From the NCBI RefSeq assembly GCF_001653565.1, contig NZ_LYPB01000081.1, positions 1 to 64,000 of the forward strand: DNA of 64,000 bases, given 5' to 3'. The notes under the pieces are model-generated. The model saw only the letters and a list, made by a program, of their open reading frames with translations, was not told where the DNA came from and ran no database searches. Of this stretch, positions 24,247 to 34,150 are shown one piece after another. The first letter of the stretch is position 1. Each line of letters opens with the position of its first letter. The DNA comes from Paenibacillus oryzisoli. Its GTDB lineage: Bacteria > Bacillota > Bacilli > Paenibacillales > NBRC-103111. The position numbers and the translations under genes were made by a program.

Positions 24247-26598
24247 ATGAATAACTACTTGCGCAAATATCGAGAACGGAAATATTTCATGCGTATCATT
24301 CTGTCAATCAATTTGCTTATTATATCCGTTATGCTGGCCTCATTGCTGTCTGCTTTTCTATATTCGAAGAAGATTAGCTTGGATTCGCAGCAAGAAGCCA
24401 ATGAGAAGGTACTTTCCCAGATCAACTACAACATCTCTTATATGAATGACACAGTGAAAAATTTCGCTATCTCCATGTTCTACGATACCGATATGGCGCA
24501 TTTGTTATTCAGCGGGGAACAAGACACCTTTGAAGATACGGACCGCATAAACAAGTTGTCCAAAACAATTGCATATAACTCCTTTATCCATTCCATCGTT
24601 TTCTACAACAGCAAGCGAAACATGTTTTTTACGAGTGGTGACGATGCAATCACGAGCTCAACCAGTAACCTAATGAATCAAATCGGTGAATTTCTGAGTG
24701 GCGGCAAGCCGATTTACAAAATGCAGATGATGCCGCTCCGTTACGTTCCGGATCTTAAGCATCCAGAGCGTTCGCAACAAGTATTTTCTTTGTTCTTGTA
24801 CGACTCGCTAGACGCCTATACGAAGAAGGAAAGCGCTCTGATCATCAATGTTAAACCAGAATGGCTATTTGAGAAGCTGGAGTTGATGAATCGACAGTCC
24901 TCGAATCGGTCCAATCGGATTTTCGTTCTGGATCAGAATAAAGAGATGTACAGTCCAGACGTTCAAAACAGCCAAGACTTAGGAGATCTGAAGGAACAGG
25001 TGTATCAGCAAATTGCTTCCTCGGGCCGTCAGGTATCCCAATTTACATATATAGCTAACGGAGAGAAGCAAATCGTCAATTATATCGTGAACCGCTCTGT
25101 CAACTGGGTAATCGTCGATGTTGAACCATATGTCGGTGTACTTGCTGCGGTAGATAAGCTGAAGGTTGTCTTCGTTACGGTCGCTGCCATCTGTCTCGTT
25201 CTCGCCGTTGTTGCCTCATTAATCATCTCGAACCGTCTGTATTCGCCGATTAATGTGCTGCTCAAGCAGACAAAGCGGCTGCCCGGCGGTGAGCAGGACC
25301 GTATGAATGAGGGGGACGAGATCAGCTATATCTCGCATAGCTATAACCATTTGATCGAGAAGCTCATGAGCGAGCAGACGAAGCACGACAGCAACGAAGC
25401 CATTGTGCGTTCTTACTATTTGCGTAAGCTCGTAACTGACAGCCGATCCTTCACGTCTGAGGAATTGGCCGAGTGTGTGCAGGGCGGATATATGAACATC
25501 AACTTGGAAAAGGAGAGCATCTTGGGGATCCTGAAATTTGATCGTTACCAAGACTTGAAAGAAGGAAGATTTGGTGTGGATATGAACCTGCTGACATTTG
25601 CCGTATCCAATATTATTCGCGAATTTGTAACGGATGAGCTGCGAGGGGACGTCGTTGATATTCGTGGTGAGCATCTTGTTCTAATCTTCGAAGCGGGTAC
25701 GCGCCCGAAGGAAAGCTATTCGGCAATCATGAAGTTGCTGCAGCAGGCACAGCAAGTTATCGGCGATTATTACCACATCACCTTCACGGTAGCGCTGGGG
25801 GAGGTCGCCTCCCACTATCACGAGTTGACGGATCGCTATGAGAAAGCACTTGATTACCATCTATATAAAATGAACTTTGGTCACAACTCCGTGATCACAC
25901 CTGAGATGGTACGGAGCAACCTCGCCAATCCTAAGGCGCACATTCCGCTTGAGCTCGAGCGGAAATTCGCTGAGGCGATTAAGGCGAGTCATCCGGACAG
26001 CGTCTTCCAGGAGCTGGAGCATTTACACCGATTGATTGCGGGTATGAGCTCCGACGCCGTCGTGCAATCGGTCATTCAACTCGGCATTCTCATCAAACAG
26101 ACGGTCCGCGAAATTAACCAGAATAAGCTGTCGCCTCTGCTTATCGACCTTCGCTCCATCGATCGCCTTATATTCGAGAAGGAGACATTGGACGAAATTT
26201 TTGCGGAGTTCGGCGCCATCCTCAGCGCGATCTTCGAGGATCAGAAACGCGGGACAGAGACGAAGGACCATTTTATCATCGATACGATTAAAGACGTGAT
26301 TCAAGCCAATTACTCCGATCCGAACCTAAGCTTGCAGGAGATCGCGGATATGCTGCGGATGTCCTCGGCGTACGTCGGACGCATTTTCAAGAAGCAAGAG
26401 ACAGTCTCTGTTGCGGATTACATCAACGAAATACGGTTACTGAAATCGGTCATGCTGCTCGAGAATAATAACCTGCCTGTGAACGAGATTTCCGAGAAGG
26501 TTGGTTTCAGCTCACCGAGCTACTTCTTCAAGCTATTCAAGAAGCGCTTCGGCACAACACCGAAGGAATACCGCATCAAGAAATCACTGTCATTGTAG
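24247..26598 (+). CDS. Membrane-anchored AraC-family sensor-regulator (YesN-like)
   Basis: 783 residues. Membrane helices lie at about 19-41 and 303-327 and enclose an extracytoplasmic sensor domain. A cytoplasmic linker includes a degenerate GGDEF-like region (FTVALGEVASHYHELTDRYEKAL, about 515-545). The C-terminal 100 residues carry two AraC helix-turn-helix motifs (SLQEIADMLRMSSAYVGRIFKK and VGFSSPSYFFKLFKKRFGTTPKEYR). This one-protein membrane regulator type controls nearby polysaccharide genes in Paenibacillus. ATG 24247 follows GAGGGG. A palindromic element 62-95 bases after its stop, repeated at 34151, is a candidate target. Confidence 0.9.
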   Translation: MNNYLRKYRERKYFMRIILSINLLIISVMLASLLSAFLYSKKISLDSQQEANEKVLSQINYNISYMNDTVKNFAISMFYDTDMAHLLFSGEQDTFEDTDRINKLSKTIAYNSFIHSIVFYNSKRNMFFTSGDDAITSSTSNLMNQIGEFLSGGKPIYKMQMMPLRYVPDLKHPERSQQVFSLFLYDSLDAYTKKESALIINVKPEWLFEKLELMNRQSSNRSNRIFVLDQNKEMYSPDVQNSQDLGDLKEQVYQQIASSGRQVSQFTYIANGEKQIVNYIVNRSVNWVIVDVEPYVGVLAAVDKLKVVFVTVAAICLVLAVVASLIISNRLYSPINVLLKQTKRLPGGEQDRMNEGDEISYISHSYNHLIEKLMSEQTKHDSNEAIVRSYYLRKLVTDSRSFTSEELAECVQGGYMNINLEKESILGILKFDRYQDLKEGRFGVDMNLLTFAVSNIIREFVTDELRGDVVDIRGEHLVLIFEAGTRPKESYSAIMKLLQQAQQVIGDYYHITFTVALGEVASHYHELTDRYEKALDYHLYKMNFGHNSVITPEMVRSNLANPKAHIPLELERKFAEAIKASHPDSVFQELEHLHRLIAGMSSDAVVQSVIQLGILIKQTVREINQNKLSPLLIDLRSIDRLIFEKETLDEIFAEFGAILSAIFEDQKRGTETKDHFIIDTIKDVIQANYSDPNLSLQEIADMLRMSSAYVGRIFKKQETVSVADYINEIRLLKSVMLLENNNLPVNEISEKVGFSSPSYFFKLFKKRFGTTPKEYRIKKSLSL

Positions 26599-26659
26599 GT
26601 ATACCGTTCCCTAACTTCATCGTGCATAAAAGTTCAAATTGTTCATTGATTTGGTGAAA

Positions 26660-26693
26660 GAAAGTGCGAATCTTGCACTTTCTTTTGCTTTTT
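26660..26693 (+). promoter_or_regulatory. AGTGC/GCACT element, copy 1 (operator or terminator)
   Basis: GAAAGTGC (26660-26667) and GCACTTTC (26675-26682) pair around GAATCTT and are followed by TTTTGCTTTTT, which would terminate the AraC transcript. Almost the same sequence stands at 34151-34178 upstream of the GH36-like gene, where no plus-strand transcript needs ending, so a regulatory role is favoured. Both roles may coexist here. Confidence 0.6.
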
Positions 26694-26740
26694 CCGGGGG
26701 TTACGCTGATCCTATGTCAAGAGAACAAAGGGGAATACAT

Positions 26741-28429
26741 ATGCAAGATGTTTTTGTGTTTGAGACACAGTGTCTTCATTCCTTGGTAAAAGTGTTTCCG
26801 GACGAGGAACTTCGGGATGGGTCCTATACACGGGGCTCCGCTTTGCGCGGGGAAACCTTCGATTTCCAGGTAGCCTATCGGGCACCTGCTTTGACCAAGC
26901 CGATCCGAGTAAGCGTTACTTCCACTTCGCAGGCGGCCATTACTTTGCGGGAAGTAGGCTTGGCACCATCGGAACTGCCTTGCCAGCGCCGCCATGATGA
27001 CAATGTGCTGCGTGTTACACCAGGCCTTTATCCTGACCCGCTTCTCCCTATCGACGAAGAGCAGGGTATTGTGGGAATCCATTATCAATGGCGAGCTGTC
27101 TGGATTACTGTGGAGCTGGCCGAGGAGACGCCTGCGGGCGAATATGACATAACAGTCAAGTTTGCCGCCATGACGGGGGAGATGCTTGGTGAAGAGAGCT
27201 TTCACTTGGAAGTCATCTCAGCCGTATTGCCGCCACAGACGTTGATTCATACGGAGTGGTTTCATGCGGACTGTTTGGCGAATTACTACGGGGTCCAGGT
27301 GTTCAGTGACGAGCATTGGGGGCTGATCGAGCTATACCTGCTTACCGCTGTGCGGCACGGCATGAACATGGTACTTACGCCCCACTTCACGCCACCGTTG
27401 GATACCCAAGTCGGCGGTGAGCGCCTGACGGTTCAACTGGTGGATGTGCGGAAGGAGGCAGATGGCACGTACGAATTCGGCTTCGGCCGTCTGGTCCGTT
27501 GGATCGAGCTGTGCGACAGGGTCGGCATCCGCTATTTTGAATTCTCGCACCTGTTCACTCAATGGGGCGCAAAGCACGCTCCGAAGGTGGTGGCGGAGGA
27601 GCGGGGAGAACTGCGTCGCATTTTCGGCTGGGACACGGATGCGACCGGTGAGGCATATAAGTCGTTTCTAAACCAGTATCTGCCCGCATTAATGGTATTC
27701 CTTCGCGAGCGTGGGCTTGAGAATCGGTGCTATTTCCATATATCAGACGAGCCTTTGTTTGAACATATGCCTTGGTATCGAAGTGCGAGCGAGCTGATGC
27801 AGGCTCACTTGGGAAATTTCCCAATTATCGATGCGCTGACGAACGTGGAGTACTATGAACAAGGGCTTGTCAAAGGGCCCATTCCAGCGAACGATCACAT
27901 CGGGCCGTTCCTCGAGCGACAGGTACCTGAGCTGTGGACGTATTACTGCTGTGTACAGTACAGGCAAGTATCCAATCGCTTCTTCAACATGCCGTCTGCC
28001 CGCAATCGCGTGATCGGCGTACAGCTATATAAGTTTCAGATTGCCGGCTTCTTGCATTGGGGCTACAACTTCTGGAATACACAGTATTCGCTGCAAGCGA
28101 TCGATCCGTATCGCGTGACGGACGCAGGTCGCAGCTTCCCATCGGGCGACGCCTTCCTTGTTTATCCAGGGGAGGAAGGGCCAGTAGAGTCCATCCGAAT
28201 GGAAGTCTTCTATGAGGGATTGCAGGACCTTAGGGCGCTGCAACTGTTAGAAAGCTTAGTCGGGCGCGAACAGGTGCTGACCTTGATCGAGGAAGGGCTC
28301 ACGGAACCTTTGAGCTTTAGCCAGTTTCCATCAGATGCGGAATGGCTGCTCGGGCTTCGGGAAAGGGTTAATCGGGCAATAAGTGGTGCATCTGCATCGG
28401 AGTCAACCAAAAGGGGGAGATTGTCATGA
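26741..28429 (+). CDS. DUF4091 glycoside hydrolase, GH123-like
   Basis: About 562 residues, no signal peptide, so cytosolic. The N-terminal 170 residues are a beta-sandwich; the rest is a TIM-barrel of the DUF4091 family, which contains the GH123 N-acetyl-beta-galactosaminidases. FHISDEPLFEHM near residue 335 holds the adjacent Asp-Glu pair that GH123 uses for substrate-assisted catalysis. The C-terminal GYNFWNTQYS and YPGEEGPVESIRMEVFYEGLQDLRAL are strong family signatures. ATG 26741 was chosen because AAAGGGG lies 7 nt before it. The stop overlaps the next start by 4 bp (ATGA), coupling it to the oxidoreductase. GalNAc as the sugar is inference; other DUF4091 members have unknown substrates. 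Confidence 0.85.
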   Translation: MQDVFVFETQCLHSLVKVFPDEELRDGSYTRGSALRGETFDFQVAYRAPALTKPIRVSVTSTSQAAITLREVGLAPSELPCQRRHDDNVLRVTPGLYPDPLLPIDEEQGIVGIHYQWRAVWITVELAEETPAGEYDITVKFAAMTGEMLGEESFHLEVISAVLPPQTLIHTEWFHADCLANYYGVQVFSDEHWGLIELYLLTAVRHGMNMVLTPHFTPPLDTQVGGERLTVQLVDVRKEADGTYEFGFGRLVRWIELCDRVGIRYFEFSHLFTQWGAKHAPKVVAEERGELRRIFGWDTDATGEAYKSFLNQYLPALMVFLRERGLENRCYFHISDEPLFEHMPWYRSASELMQAHLGNFPIIDALTNVEYYEQGLVKGPIPANDHIGPFLERQVPELWTYYCCVQYRQVSNRFFNMPSARNRVIGVQLYKFQIAGFLHWGYNFWNTQYSLQAIDPYRVTDAGRSFPSGDAFLVYPGEEGPVESIRMEVFYEGLQDLRALQLLESLVGREQVLTLIEEGLTEPLSFSQFPSDAEWLLGLRERVNRAISGASASESTKRGRLS

Positions 28430-29727
28430 AAGCTGAGAATAAACCGATAGAGGTTATTATCGTTGGCGCAGGCAGCCGCAGTATGAATTATGCGAGCTAT
28501 TCGTTGAAGCATCCCGAACAGATGCGGATAGTTGGAGTGGTGGATCCGAATCCGCTCCGACGTACGCATACGGCTGAACGTTATGGGATAGCGGAGGACA
28601 TGATATTCGCGGATGTAGAGGCACTTGCAGCACGGCCGAAGCTGGTAGATGCCGTGATTAACGGGACCTTGGACGCGCAGCACGTGTCGACGAGTCTGCC
28701 GCTGTTGCAGAAAGGCTACGACTTGCTGCTGGAGAAGCCGATTGGGATCACAGAGGATGAGGTGCTGGAGCTGCACTATACAGCGCAAGCGTACAACTGC
28801 AAGGTCATGATCTGCCATGTGCTGCGTTATGCCCCGTTCTACGTGGAGCTTAAGCGTGAGTTGGAGGCGGGGACAATTGGGGACATCCTCCACATTCAGA
28901 CCGAAGAGAATGTCGATTTTCACCATATGGCGACGGCCTTCGTTCGCGGTAAATTTGCGAATAAGGAGCGCGGAGGCTCGTCTTTCCTCATGCAAAAATG
29001 CTGCCATGACCTCGACCTCATCACCTGGTTCCAATCGGGAGTACGGCCGGTCAAAGTGAGCAGTTATGGCGGCCGCTCGTACTTTCGCGAGTCGCGGGCT
29101 CCTCAAGGATCGGGCAACCGCTGCCTAACCGATTGCGCAATAGAAGAGAATTGCGTGTACTCAGCGAAGAAGCTGTACGTGGACCAGCCGCTGTGGCCGG
29201 TTTATGTCTGGCCACGCTATCTCGACGGTGTTCGGCTCAGCGACGAAGAGAAGCTAGAGAGCTTGCGCACAGACAACCCCTTCGGCCGCTGCGTATGGAG
29301 GTGCGACAATGACATCGCCGATCATCAAGCGGTGATGATGGAATTCGAGAACGGAAGTACCGCCGTTCACAATCTGGTGGGCGGAGCAGCGAAGGCCTGT
29401 CGAACCGTGCATATTACGGGAACCAAAGGTGAGATCTACGGGGAGCTCGAGGAAGGCTCTTTCGTGGTGCGTCTCCCGCATCTGCGGGAAGGCGGCGTTT
29501 ATAGCGAGCAACGTGTCGAGATTCCGGTTAGTCGGGATATGCATGGCGGCGGCGATCACCGACTCGTCGAAGACTTTGTGCGTGTCGTGCGAGGAGACAC
29601 TTCCGCACAGTTCTCCACATCACTCGAACATGCACTCGTCGGACACCTTGTCGGTTTCCGCGCGGATGCATCCATGGAATCGGGACATTCGTTGGGGATT
29701 GATTGGAGCAGCTTAATGCGAACGTAA
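28426..29727 (+). CDS. Gfo/Idh/MocA-family oxidoreductase with a cysteine cluster
   Basis: 433 residues. The nucleotide-binding loop is IIVGAGSRSM near residue 10, and the conserved Lys-Pro segment is LLEKPIG near 103. The family acts on sugars and inositols with NAD(P). A notable feature is a cysteine group: QKCCHDLD near residue 189, RCLTDCAIEENC near 233-244, and RCVWRCD near 286. The spacing suggests a bound zinc or other metal, or a disulfide-prone surface. Translation is coupled to the DUF4091 gene by a 4-bp overlap, which suggests that it processes the sugar that enzyme releases. A bidirectional terminator follows. Confidence 0.88.
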   Translation: MKAENKPIEVIIVGAGSRSMNYASYSLKHPEQMRIVGVVDPNPLRRTHTAERYGIAEDMIFADVEALAARPKLVDAVINGTLDAQHVSTSLPLLQKGYDLLLEKPIGITEDEVLELHYTAQAYNCKVMICHVLRYAPFYVELKRELEAGTIGDILHIQTEENVDFHHMATAFVRGKFANKERGGSSFLMQKCCHDLDLITWFQSGVRPVKVSSYGGRSYFRESRAPQGSGNRCLTDCAIEENCVYSAKKLYVDQPLWPVYVWPRYLDGVRLSDEEKLESLRTDNPFGRCVWRCDNDIADHQAVMMEFENGSTAVHNLVGGAAKACRTVHITGTKGEIYGELEEGSFVVRLPHLREGGVYSEQRVEIPVSRDMHGGGDHRLVEDFVRVVRGDTSAQFSTSLEHALVGHLVGFRADASMESGHSLGIDWSSLMRT

Positions 29728-29802
29728 GACGGATAGAAACTCACTAGTGCCCGTTGTTCCATCATAACGCACCGAGAATGGGGCAACGCAGCCCCAAAAC
29801 CA

Positions 29803-29837
29803 AAAGGAGCTAAGCATGTCATTCGCTTAGCTCCTTT
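29803..29837. terminator. Bidirectional terminator between convergent genes
   Basis: Perfect 13-bp arms AAAGGAGCTAAGC and GCTTAGCTCCTTT around a 9-nt loop. A smaller hairpin GGGGC / GCCCC (29780-29795) stands just before it. It serves the oxidoreductase on the plus strand and the beta-helix giant on the minus strand. Confidence 0.85.
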
Positions 29838-29852
29838 GCTATTTCCTACTTC

Positions 29853-32800
29853 TTAGTTCCCGGCCATATCGTGAGGAACAGTGACAACGCTTGTAACAAC
29901 GGTTTTATTGCCAGCCTTGTCAGTAGCTGTGTAAGTGATGATATAGTCGCGAACCTTCTCGGCTTTCAGACTGAACGTTGTAGCTGAAGTGCCGATTGCC
30001 GCTTGAATATCGCTTGGGCTGCTGGTTGGATCGCTGCACGTGATGGAGGTCAAGATGACTGACGCCACGCCTGAATCGGCATCGCTAGCGTTCACAGTGG
30101 CTTTAATAGCGATCATCTTTTTGTTTGGCGGCCAAATTACTGTTTTGTCTAAGGTTACGGACAAAGTAGGAGCAGTTACGTCTAAGCTGCCTATGATGAT
30201 GGTTTTAATCGCTTCAGCATTGCCAGCTCTATCGACTGAGCGATATTGGACTGTATGGGTGCCACCTTGGGCGATGACAATAAGTCCCGTATACGTGTTC
30301 CAAGCTCCGTTGCTTCCGACTCGGTATTCAGTTTTCGCGACGCCGGAGAGATTGTCAGTTGCCGAGAGGGCGATAACTGTCTGTGCACCATAGACAGCTT
30401 CAGCTACCGTGGTTGGTCCACTGAGATCAGCTATGAACCCTACATTCGCTTCTTTCGTTACACCTCCGAGCGTAACGGATGCATGTACCGATGTGACACC
30501 TTCTCCAGTCGCGGTTACGATCCCATTAGCATCAACGCTCGCAACGGCGGGATTGTCGCTTTTGAACACGAATGTCGCCTGGCTCAAATCCGCTTGATTC
30601 CCATCGGATACCGTACCGGTCACCGTTAATGCCGCCGAGTTCCCTGCACCTATATACATACTGTCCGCTGTCATCGCAACGGAAGAAAGAACTTCTTCCA
30701 CTTGTACGTCCAGTTGCGAAATGACCGCTTTAACTGGCGGCTTCCCGCTTCCCGAGAACATTCCGATACCAGCCAGGAAGTCAGTTCCCTCGAATTCCAC
30801 TATCGTAGAACCTATGGACAGCCATTGTCCTTCTTTAAAGTAATAGCCTGTGACCTTGTTGCCTTCCTTAACCAGCTTCATCTGGAATGGGGAATTGATG
30901 CTTTTGCCTGCATAGTCCAAGAGAAGACCAGTCGACGAACCCCAATACTGTTGCTGAGCGGGAGGCTTCTGAGCATCCAGTATGCTTTCATTATTGCGGA
31001 AAACGTATCTGAGCACCTTGCCAGTTCCATCCGTTCGGAACTGAACATGCTTCGAGTCTGCTGCATCTTTGGCGCGTAACATTAATCCTACCGATGCTGG
31101 ATCTGCAAAATCAAAGTTATCAATAGTAGCTGTTACCGTCACTTTTATATTGGGGTCGGATACATGGACATTCTTGCTAAGGTAGACAAAATCATCCGTT
31201 TTGTCCCACACATTGTCCCCAACGCCAACTAGCGAATAGCTGCCATCGGTACCAACTGTAACGAATCCTTTGCTATGAGGGCCGTATTGTTTTAACGTCC
31301 AACCTGTCGCTCCTGTATCCGAACCACCCGTAGGGAAGACAGTCGAAATCTGTGTTGCTGCTTTCGTAATCCCATCCTTGGAGACTGTTGCCGATACGGT
31401 AACTTGGCCTTCCGAAAGGGCTGTCACAGATGCGGTGCCATTACTGATGCCATTTATACGAAGAACCTGAGGGTCGCTGGAAACTAGCTGAACATCTGCA
31501 TTGGAGAGGTCTGCCGGCAAACCGTTTTGCAGTGTTCCGTTAAGACTCAGCGTACCTTCCTGTCCGACAGTGAAAAGATTAGTAGGTGACGTAAACTGTA
31601 CGTCTTTCAAAAGGCTTTGGCTTACGCCAGCATCGAACGGCGTGTTTTCAATCAGACCTGTATCATCTGCATAAGAAAGGCCGACAGCTGATCCTGGCTT
31701 ATAGATGCGCACTCGGGCATCCGTATTCGTAGAACCTGTTCGGAACGTAATCTCTTTGCGAACGAATTGCGTATCCTTCGCAGTGATATCAATCGCGTTT
31801 CCGCCATAATTGAACACACCGAGAACGATGGATTCACCAGGCTCATTGTACACCCAAGCTACAAATTTATATTCGGTATCCGGTTTAAGACCTGTTATTT
31901 TCTGCTCCACACCAGCTCCGCCAGGGCCCAGCTTCAATCGGAATTGTCTTCCTCTGACCTGCCAGTCAGGTGATGCAGGTACAGATTGGACATCAGTGGT
32001 TCCGTTGGTCGTCCATTTGAGCCAGTTATCGGTAGTCCCGTTGAAGCCGCTGTTCTTAATCAGGTTCATATAAGGCGTATCGAGCTGGGTGTAGGTCACG
32101 CTTGGCGGATTGGCGAAATCCGGCCCTGCCTTCCAATTAACCCCACCGAACTCATAAGCTCCTGCATCGGGTGCTGGACCTACGTAACCGTCCGTGACTC
32201 CTGCAATGACAGCCCCGGAGTTAATAGCTGTCGAACCAGGATTTAACCGGTAGTCGTTAGCAGAGGGATTTATAAAATTCACGCCAGTACTCGATGTTGT
32301 ATTATAGCCATTTACTGTATCTGTGGTTAAGGAGACACTGTTCGTAAAAATGTTGTTATACACCCTAGATCCAAATAACTCTTGGTTATACGGTGGAGAT
32401 CCCCAGAAGCCTATGCTGCTGGTTCTATGATTCACAACCGTGTTGTTATAGATAAGTCGGTAATTACCCGGCGTATTCATCTGAATTCCTACATCGTTGT
32501 TGTAGATGACGTTATGATGCGCTACCACATTGTTCGCATAGTTATCGAAATAGAGGCCGACGCTCATATCAGAGCCTTTGCTGTCGTGAATCAGATTGTG
32601 GTGAATGTCGCTGTTGCCCATATCGAGACCCCAACTATATAGCAGGGCTCCGTCTCGGGATAACCACATCCCATTAGAGATGTCGTTGTACGAAATCTCT
32701 CCGCTGCCGGATCTCCAATAGATATTGAATCTTCCGGAGTCACGAATCTCGTTGTAGCTGATCAGGTTGCTGGTCCCGCTAGAAAGCTTAACCAGGGGAT

Positions 32801-33968
32801 CATAGGAGGCCATATAGCTGCCGTTATGAATGATGTTGTTCACAATGCGGTTGCTATTCCCCTCAATATTAATCAACGTTCCCGAAGAGTAACCAATCTT
32901 ACTGTTCTTGATTTCGTTGTTATTTCCGACGATGCTAATTCCGCCATTAAGCTGATCGGCATTCGTCGTATTCTGTGAATAGTTCGAGAAATACACGTAA
33001 TCTGCCTGTATACCATCTAAAACGTTGTTGCTCGAACCATTCATCGTAATGTTGGCAGCGAAAGTACGAATTCCCTTCATTTGAATGAAGGATTTTCCGT
33101 TCAAATTGAATGCAGTCTTGCGCTTTTTAACCTCGACATTGGACGGAACACCGCCATCTGGTGCCCATAAGTAGACCTTTTGAGCAGCCTCATCCACATA
33201 CCATTCATTGGGAGCGTCCAATGCGCCGAGAACCCCGCTGAGGAAATACGTGCTGCCGAGTCGAGGATACAATTCCTGATAATCACCTGTAATCGGTTCG
33301 TACGTCAAAGTATGGGTCGCACTATTGTAGCCTGTTACCTTGCTGGTCATGCCTTGGTATGCGTTCCCGCCTCTTTCCCATACTAAAGCGTTCTTCCAAA
33401 AGTCGGTAGGCTGCGTCAAATCTGAATCAACAATCGACGTCGCCGATCCTGCGTCGGCAGTAGCAACTCCTGCTTTTAGACCTGGCAGCGTGTATTCGCT
33501 GATATTTGGCCAACGTGCTTCCCATAGAGGAGCAACAACGGAACCATTATTGACGAAAAGCTGATTTTCTTTCCCAAGACTCCAAGTTAGATCGGTTTTA
33601 TAAATCTGTCCTGTGTGTTGCGTCCAGCCGCTAATTGGCTCGGTACCGCTTACAATTACGTTAGCGCCAGGGGCTGGCTTAAAGGTAATGGGTTGGCCGT
33701 TAGTTCCAGATGCAGCTGGAGTAACTGTCTCGCGATATGTACCTGATGCGATAACACAGGTGTCACCGGGCAGCATGACTTGGGCGCATTTATTGATGGT
33801 TTTAAAAGGGGTCGCCTCAGAGTTTACAGCTGCGGCGTCATTTCCGTTCGTAGCCACGTAGTAAGTCGTTGCAGCTGCAAATGCGCTTGGTACAGGCAGT
33901 AGCCCGCCGACAAAACCTAGCGTCATTGTTAACGCTAAGCCATAACCAAGCTTCGTTTTTTTTCGCAT
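29853..33968 (-). CDS. Giant secreted beta-helix protein with extra Ig-like and OmpL47-type modules
   Basis: 1371 residues. The signal peptide ends near SAFAAA (about residue 32). Residues about 33-600 form a right-handed beta-helix paralogous to the protein at 20568-24077 (for example GNNNEIKNSKIGYSSGTLI, HHNVIYNND and YRLIYNNTVVNH). Then come a galactose-binding-like sandwich (about 625-770), a BIG2 Ig domain (about 775-865) and a lectin-like sandwich (about 880-1085). Beyond the end of its paralogue it adds a second BIG2 domain, an OmpL47-type repeat (SATDNLSGVAKTEYRVG, about 1180-1260), and a final Ig-like domain with WPPNKKM (about 1265-1371). AAGGAGG lies 8-9 nt before ATG 33968. It is transcribed divergently from the GH36-like gene and ends at the shared terminator. 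Confidence 0.87.
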   Translation of the reverse strand: MRKKTKLGYGLALTMTLGFVGGLLPVPSAFAAATTYYVATNGNDAAAVNSEATPFKTINKCAQVMLPGDTCVIASGTYRETVTPAASGTNGQPITFKPAPGANVIVSGTEPISGWTQHTGQIYKTDLTWSLGKENQLFVNNGSVVAPLWEARWPNISEYTLPGLKAGVATADAGSATSIVDSDLTQPTDFWKNALVWERGGNAYQGMTSKVTGYNSATHTLTYEPITGDYQELYPRLGSTYFLSGVLGALDAPNEWYVDEAAQKVYLWAPDGGVPSNVEVKKRKTAFNLNGKSFIQMKGIRTFAANITMNGSSNNVLDGIQADYVYFSNYSQNTTNADQLNGGISIVGNNNEIKNSKIGYSSGTLINIEGNSNRIVNNIIHNGSYMASYDPLVKLSSGTSNLISYNEIRDSGRFNIYWRSGSGEISYNDISNGMWLSRDGALLYSWGLDMGNSDIHHNLIHDSKGSDMSVGLYFDNYANNVVAHHNVIYNNDVGIQMNTPGNYRLIYNNTVVNHRTSSIGFWGSPPYNQELFGSRVYNNIFTNSVSLTTDTVNGYNTTSSTGVNFINPSANDYRLNPGSTAINSGAVIAGVTDGYVGPAPDAGAYEFGGVNWKAGPDFANPPSVTYTQLDTPYMNLIKNSGFNGTTDNWLKWTTNGTTDVQSVPASPDWQVRGRQFRLKLGPGGAGVEQKITGLKPDTEYKFVAWVYNEPGESIVLGVFNYGGNAIDITAKDTQFVRKEITFRTGSTNTDARVRIYKPGSAVGLSYADDTGLIENTPFDAGVSQSLLKDVQFTSPTNLFTVGQEGTLSLNGTLQNGLPADLSNADVQLVSSDPQVLRINGISNGTASVTALSEGQVTVSATVSKDGITKAATQISTVFPTGGSDTGATGWTLKQYGPHSKGFVTVGTDGSYSLVGVGDNVWDKTDDFVYLSKNVHVSDPNIKVTVTATIDNFDFADPASVGLMLRAKDAADSKHVQFRTDGTGKVLRYVFRNNESILDAQKPPAQQQYWGSSTGLLLDYAGKSINSPFQMKLVKEGNKVTGYYFKEGQWLSIGSTIVEFEGTDFLAGIGMFSGSGKPPVKAVISQLDVQVEEVLSSVAMTADSMYIGAGNSAALTVTGTVSDGNQADLSQATFVFKSDNPAVASVDANGIVTATGEGVTSVHASVTLGGVTKEANVGFIADLSGPTTVAEAVYGAQTVIALSATDNLSGVAKTEYRVGSNGAWNTYTGLIVIAQGGTHTVQYRSVDRAGNAEAIKTIIIGSLDVTAPTLSVTLDKTVIWPPNKKMIAIKATVNASDADSGVASVILTSITCSDPTSSPSDIQAAIGTSATTFSLKAEKVRDYIITYTATDKAGNKTVVTSVVTVPHDMAGN

Positions 33969-34150
33969 TACACAGTCCTCCTTGAGTAATTAATATGGAC
34001 ATTATCCATACTTCTACCTTATCAATTGGGCAAATAATAAAAAGTCAAATATCCGTACTTTACTCCTAAATCGTGCTGAATAATTTATATTTTTGTGAAC
34101 CGTGGTTTCTGGGCAGTACGAATTTAAAACATAGAGTTCCATAAGAGAGA

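Noticed and set aside
28210..29106. A 298-residue minus-strand reading frame
   Set aside because: Antisense to the DUF4091 end and the oxidoreductase, with no ribosome site or recognisable domain.
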